From positions 1-64,000 of the forward strand of contig CBDDFN010000016.1 of the NCBI GenBank assembly GCA_965227065.1: DNA of 64,000 bases. Reading direction: 5' to 3'. The notes beneath the pieces were generated by a model, which was not told where the DNA came from, ran no database searches, and worked only from the letters and a program-made list of their open reading frames with translations. The DNA is from CBDDFN01 sp965227065. GTDB taxonomy: Bacteria; Pseudomonadota; Alphaproteobacteria; SPJN01. The position numbers and the translations under genes were made by a program. How positions within the stretch are numbered: the stretch's first letter is position 1; each line of letters opens with the position of its first letter. This document shows positions 60,941 through 64,000 of this stretch, piece by piece.

Positions 60941-61618
60941 ATGAAGTTTCACATTGGCATGGATGGCTGCCCAGCAGGCTGGGTAATGATCGCCGAGCGG
61001 GGTGGCCGCCTGTCCATGGCGCTGAGCGCCCGCTTCCCGATTCTGCCCCGCCGCGCCATGACGGTAGCCATGACCGCGATTGATATGCCGATTGGCCTGT
61101 CTGACGATGGTCCGCGCGGCTGTGATTCTCAGGCCCGCAAATTGCTTAGCCCACGCGGGTCGTGTGTGTTTCCCGTTCCCCCACGCGGCACGCTGAAGTT
61201 TGGCGACTATGCGGCGGCCAATGGCTGGGCAAAGCAGGCCACCGGCAAAGGCATTTCCAAGCAAAGCTGGAATATCATGCCGCGCATCCGTGAGCTTGAT
61301 GCGCTGATATCGCCTGCCGATCAGACCCATATGCGCGAAGCCCATCCCGAGCTCGCCTTCTTGCGGCTCAATGAGATGGTGCCGCTTCCGCCCAAGGCAA
61401 CAGCCGACGGCCAGCGTTTGCGCATCGCCTTGCTCACACAAGCCGGGTTTGATCTCGCGCCGTTTTTGTCTGTGCTGCCGCGCAAATGGGTCAAGGCCGA
61501 TGATATTCTCGACGCGGCGGTCTTGTCCCTCACCGCGCGGCGCTGCGCTGAGGGTACAGCAGTCTGTCTGGGCGAGCGGACCGACGCCACCGGCAAGCGC
61601 ATGGAAATCTGGTATTAG
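60941..61618 (+). CDS. DUF429 domain-containing protein
   Basis: About 225 residues. MKFHIGMDGCPAGWVMIAERGG and MTVAMTAIDMPIGLSDD look like the N-terminal RNase H/actin-like part of DUF429 (predicted nuclease or phosphohydrolase fold); DDILDAAVLSLTARRC carries C-terminal acidic residues. No activity is established. Start at ATG 60941 is chosen over GTG 60923; neither has a strong ribosome-binding site. It converges with the DUF1192 gene, overlapping by four bases. Confidence 0.8.
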   Translation: MKFHIGMDGCPAGWVMIAERGGRLSMALSARFPILPRRAMTVAMTAIDMPIGLSDDGPRGCDSQARKLLSPRGSCVFPVPPRGTLKFGDYAAANGWAKQATGKGISKQSWNIMPRIRELDALISPADQTHMREAHPELAFLRLNEMVPLPPKATADGQRLRIALLTQAGFDLAPFLSVLPRKWVKADDILDAAVLSLTARRCAEGTAVCLGERTDATGKRMEIWY

Positions 61619-61797
61619 CTTTTGAACACCGCATCGGCGGCTGACTTCGCGCCCTGCTTGGATTGGATATCGGCTTCGATCCGGGCAATTTCTTCGCGCA
61701 GCTGCGCGATCCTGTCTTCAAGCTCTTCAACAGACAAAAAGCTTAAATCCGCACCCACCACAATTTGGGCTTTGGGTTTGACACTATCGTCTTCCAT
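61615..61797 (-). CDS. DUF1192 family small protein
   Basis: A 60-residue protein, EDDSVKPKAQIVVGADLSFLSVEELEDRI at the start and a helical, coiled-coil-like C-terminus (AQLREEIARIEADIQSKQ). This is the short alphaproteobacterial DUF1192 family; function unknown. ATG 61797 follows GGGGGAG. It is divergent from the quinone oxidoreductase gene, as often seen in Alphaproteobacteria. Confidence 0.82.
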   Translation of the reverse strand: MEDDSVKPKAQIVVGADLSFLSVEELEDRIAQLREEIARIEADIQSKQGAKSAADAVFKS

Positions 61798-61866
61798 GAC
61801 ACTCCCCCTTGATCGAACCATCAATATTGCGCATGCAAAACCAAACCCAACAAAGAGGCAAGACAG

Positions 61867-62847
61867 ATGCATATGAAAGCCATCGGCATCAGCGAACCCG
61901 GCGGCCCCGAGGTTCTCAAACCCATCAGCCTTGAACAGCCGGCACCCAAACCCGGCGAAGTTCTGATTACGGTCAAGGCCGCCGGCATCAACCGGCCTGA
62001 TGTGTTTCAGCGACTAGGCTTTTACCCCCCGCCACCGGGCGCCCCGGCCCATCCGGGGCTTGAGGTTGCAGGCACCATTGCGGGCCTGGGCGAGGGTGTC
62101 ACTGGCTGGGCCGTAGGCGATGCGGTCTGCGCGCTGGTCGCCGGCGGAGGCTATGCGGAATATGTCTGCGCACCGACCCAGACGCTGCTCAAAAAACCCG
62201 ATTGCTTGAGCTTTGTTCAAGCCGCCGCGCTGCCTGAAACCGTCTTTACCGTGTGGTCGAATGTTTTTGACCGGGCGGGCCTCAAACAAGGCGAGAGCCT
62301 GCTGGTCCATGGCGGGACAAGCGGCATTGGAACAACAGCCATTCAGATGGCCCATGCGCTGGGCCACACGGTTTTCACCACTGCCGGGTCTGACGAAAAA
62401 TGCGCCGCCGCCGCCAAACTGGGCGCCCATGCCATCAATTACAAAACCCAGGACTTTGTTGAGGTCATCCGTGCCGAAACCGGCAAGACAGGCGTCGATG
62501 TCATTCTGGACATGGTGGGCGGCGATTATATCGGCCGCAACATTGACTGTTTGGCGCTCGATGGACGGCTGGTGTTTATCGCCTTTTTGCAAGGATCAAA
62601 GGCCGAGGTTGATTTCATGAAAGTCATGCTCAAGCGGCTGACCATCACTGGCTCCACCTTGCGCGCCCGGCCCAATGCCGACAAAGCCGCCATCCGCGAT
62701 GCAGTGTCTCAAATCATCATGCCATTGGTGGAGCAGGGCAAAATCACCCCGGTGATCGACCAAACCTTCCCGCTTGATGACGCCGCAAAAGCCCATGCTT
62801 TGATGGAAAGCTCCAGCCATATCGGAAAAATTGTCCTTGAAATCTGA
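61867..62847 (+). CDS. NAD(P)H:quinone oxidoreductase, PIG3 type
   Basis: A 326-residue medium-chain reductase. MKAIGISEPGGPEVLKP, INRPDVFQRLGFYPPPPGAPAHPGLE and the nucleotide loop LVHGGTSGIGTTAIQMAHALGH mark the zinc-free PIG3-like quinone reductases. It reduces quinones with NADPH. GAGG precedes ATG 61867; ATG 61873 is an alternative. Confidence 0.92.
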   Translation: MHMKAIGISEPGGPEVLKPISLEQPAPKPGEVLITVKAAGINRPDVFQRLGFYPPPPGAPAHPGLEVAGTIAGLGEGVTGWAVGDAVCALVAGGGYAEYVCAPTQTLLKKPDCLSFVQAAALPETVFTVWSNVFDRAGLKQGESLLVHGGTSGIGTTAIQMAHALGHTVFTTAGSDEKCAAAAKLGAHAINYKTQDFVEVIRAETGKTGVDVILDMVGGDYIGRNIDCLALDGRLVFIAFLQGSKAEVDFMKVMLKRLTITGSTLRARPNADKAAIRDAVSQIIMPLVEQGKITPVIDQTFPLDDAAKAHALMESSSHIGKIVLEI

Positions 62848-62882
62848 CCCGATTGCCCCTTTTCCGAGCCGTCGAACCCCGC

Positions 62883-62939
62883 TATAAGGGCATCTTCTCC
62901 GACCGGAATGGTGGAACGGGGGCATCCCCCGAACCGGTC
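62883..62939 (+). promoter_or_regulatory. Promoter region and structured leader upstream of trcR
   Basis: TATAAG at 62883-62888 could be a -10 element. Directly after it, GACCGG (62901-62906) pairs with CCGGTC (62934-62939), enclosing CGGGGG-CAT-CCCCCG (62917-62931). The resulting two-tier hairpin would lie in the 5' leader about 70 bases before the ATG at 63008. Alternatively it ends the upstream reductase transcript, though no U-tract follows. Confidence 0.4.
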
Positions 62940-63007
62940 TGGCTTGCGATGGCAGCCAGAACGACCAAGGATTTTTTGCGCGAGCTGAAACCGCGCCAAA
63001 GGAAAAA

Positions 63008-63739
63008 ATGATGAGCAAACCGCTTATGCCCAAAGCCACTGCCGTGTGGCTCGTGGACAATACATCGCTGAGCTTTGAACAGATTGCCGATTTTTGCGGC
63101 CTGCATGCCCTGGAAGTCAAAGGCATCGCCGACGGTGAAGTCGCCATGGGCATCAAGGGCCTTGATCCCGTCGCCGCCGGTCAGCTGAGCCGCACTGAGA
63201 TTGAGCGCTGCCAGAAAGACGCCGACGCGCAGCTCGTTCTGCTCGAACCCAAGCACAAGGTCGAACAGCCCAAGCGCAAAGGCCCCCGCTATACCCCGGT
63301 CTCCAAACGTCAGGACCGCCCGGACGCTATTTTGTGGCTGCTGCGCCATCATCCCGAACTGTCGGATTCGCAGGTTTCGAAACTGGTTGGCACCACCAAG
63401 CCGACCATTGAATCGATCCGCGACCGCAGCCACTGGAACATGGCCAATCTCAAGCCGGTCGACCCGGTCCAGCTTGGATTGTGCAGCCAGGCCGATCTTG
63501 ATGAAGCGGTGGAAAAAGCAGGCCGGCGCAAAGAGCGCGAAGCTGCCAAACTTGCCCGCGAACAACGGCTGAAATCAGCGGGTGAGCAAACCGAAACACT
63601 GGCCGATCCCGCATTCGGCGCCGATGACCAAGCGGTCGATGGCCCGACGATCGATCCGGTTGACACCCAGTTTGAAGAGCCCGCCTCACCCGGCGGCGAT
63701 GATGAGGTCATCGACCCCGACTCGGTCTTCAAATCCTGA
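63008..63739 (+). CDS. trcR: Cell-cycle transcriptional regulator TrcR (DUF1013)
   Basis: A 243-residue protein of the DUF1013 family, named TrcR after the Caulobacter protein. MPKATAVWLVDNTSLSFEQIADFCGLHALEVKGIADGE and SKLVGTTKPTIESIRDRSHWN are the conserved helix-turn-helix-like segments; the C-terminus is acidic. TrcR associates with RNA polymerase at many promoters. The presence of this gene is a strong alphaproteobacterial marker. Confidence 0.92.
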   Translation: MMSKPLMPKATAVWLVDNTSLSFEQIADFCGLHALEVKGIADGEVAMGIKGLDPVAAGQLSRTEIERCQKDADAQLVLLEPKHKVEQPKRKGPRYTPVSKRQDRPDAILWLLRHHPELSDSQVSKLVGTTKPTIESIRDRSHWNMANLKPVDPVQLGLCSQADLDEAVEKAGRRKEREAAKLAREQRLKSAGEQTETLADPAFGADDQAVDGPTIDPVDTQFEEPASPGGDDEVIDPDSVFKS

Positions 63740-63769
63740 ATTGGCGTGACTGCCGATCAGTCTCATGGC

Positions 63770-63807
63770 GTCATTGCGGACGGGCCAACGATCCGATCCG
63801 GAATGAC
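63770..63807. repeat. Palindromic intergenic repeat, copy C (short)
   Basis: GTCATTGCGGA (63770-63780) and TCCGGAATGAC (63797-63807) form a stem with one mismatch between trcR and the permease gene. The arms match those of copies A and B, but the inner AACCCGG-ATCTGA module is missing, so this is a shortened form. Confidence 0.65.
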
Positions 63808-63818
63808 GATTTGTGAAC

Positions 63819-64000
63819 ATGCCTTTTAACGCCACCGCGGACCCGGCCTTCTATGCGGTGGCGGTTCCCGCCGTGCTGCTGGTCGGCATATCCAAAGGTG
63901 GATTTGCCGGCGGCTTCGGCATGCTCGGCGTTCCCTTGATGGCGCTTGTCATTTCACCGCTTGAGGCCGCCGCAGTCCTTCTGCCCATCCTGATCGTCAT
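63819..64000 (+). CDS. TauE/SafE family sulfite/organic-acid exporter (partial)
   Basis: The first 60 residues, MPFNATADPAFYAVAVPAVLLVGISKGGF, continue GGFGMLGVPLMALVISPLEAAAVLLPIL, matching the first helices of TauE/SafE permeases. The substrate is not known. The window ends inside the gene; a GTG at 63813 is an in-frame alternative start. Confidence 0.85.
   Translation, partial: MPFNATADPAFYAVAVPAVLLVGISKGGFAGGFGMLGVPLMALVISPLEAAAVLLPILIV

Noticed and set aside
62883..62939. Hairpin upstream of trcR considered as a tRNA gene
   Set aside because: There is no T-arm GGTTC core, anticodon arm or acceptor stem of the right spacing.

Overview
The window is GC-rich, densely packed bacterial chromosome with no phage, insertion sequence, CRISPR array, tRNA or rRNA that I could see. 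Gene content and order point to an alphaproteobacterium: a TrcR (DUF1013) cell-cycle regulator gene, RpoH, zapA-6S RNA-5-formyltetrahydrofolate cyclo-ligase order, yebC-ruvCAB-ybgC-tolQRAB-pal-cpoB-tilS-ftsH-folP-glmM order, serC-serA pairing, DUF1192 and DUF6476 genes. The beta-helix/diheme cytochrome pair is of the type named after Hyphomonas (HNE_0200 family), so a Hyphomonas/Parvularcula/Caulobacter-like lineage is a reasonable guess, but the genus cannot be fixed from the sequence alone.

Layout. 1-7467 (minus): tlyA (cut by the window edge), dxs, ispA, xseB (isoprenoid supply), then an SDR, a metallo-beta-lactamase-fold hydrolase and a large acyl-CoA dehydrogenase. 7529-13147 (plus): tsaC, an FAD-linked oxidase, then the beta-helix/diheme cytochrome pair followed by overlapping GNAT and YcgN genes. 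13142-18280 (minus): HupE/UreJ-like membrane protein, parvulin-like isomerase, a wax-ester-synthase homologue with a damaged active-site motif, an SDR, a JAMM peptidase and a small DUF6476-type membrane protein. 18258-20277 (plus): RluA/RluD-type pseudouridine synthase and rpoH. 20417-24600 (minus): purA, serA, serC. 24754-26744 (plus): class V aminotransferase and an EamA transporter. 26698-44525 (minus): thiD, glmM, folP, ftsH, tilS, the Tol-Pal system, ybgC, ruvBAC, yebC, a YmdB-like phosphodiesterase, the cyclo-ligase, 6S RNA, zapA and a coiled-coil gene. 44742-55792 (plus): tkt-gap-pgk-fba-thiE, efp, suhB, then an exported Gln/Pro-rich OmpA-like protein, an ExbB/MotA-like channel protein and a MotB/OmpA-like partner. 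55793-59582 (minus): methyltransferase, paraoxonase-like beta-propeller, ABC exporter. 59830-end: rpmE, hsp20, DUF429, DUF1192 (minus), quinone oxidoreductase, trcR and the start of a TauE/SafE permease.

The genes are overwhelmingly core metabolism and envelope functions, many joined by 1-8 nt stop/start overlaps, which suggests translational coupling. The less ordinary material lies in four places: a candidate ROSE-type RNA thermometer plus RpoH promoter in front of hsp20, in the same window as rpoH; the beta-helix/diheme cytochrome pair preceded by two matching dyads at its promoter; the three-gene envelope motor-like cluster at 52398-55792; and several structured intergenic elements, including three copies of a palindromic repeat family ending in GTCATTCCGG-like arms. 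No gene-free stretch exceeds 300 bases except 43403-43727, which holds one of these repeats and the 6S RNA gene.
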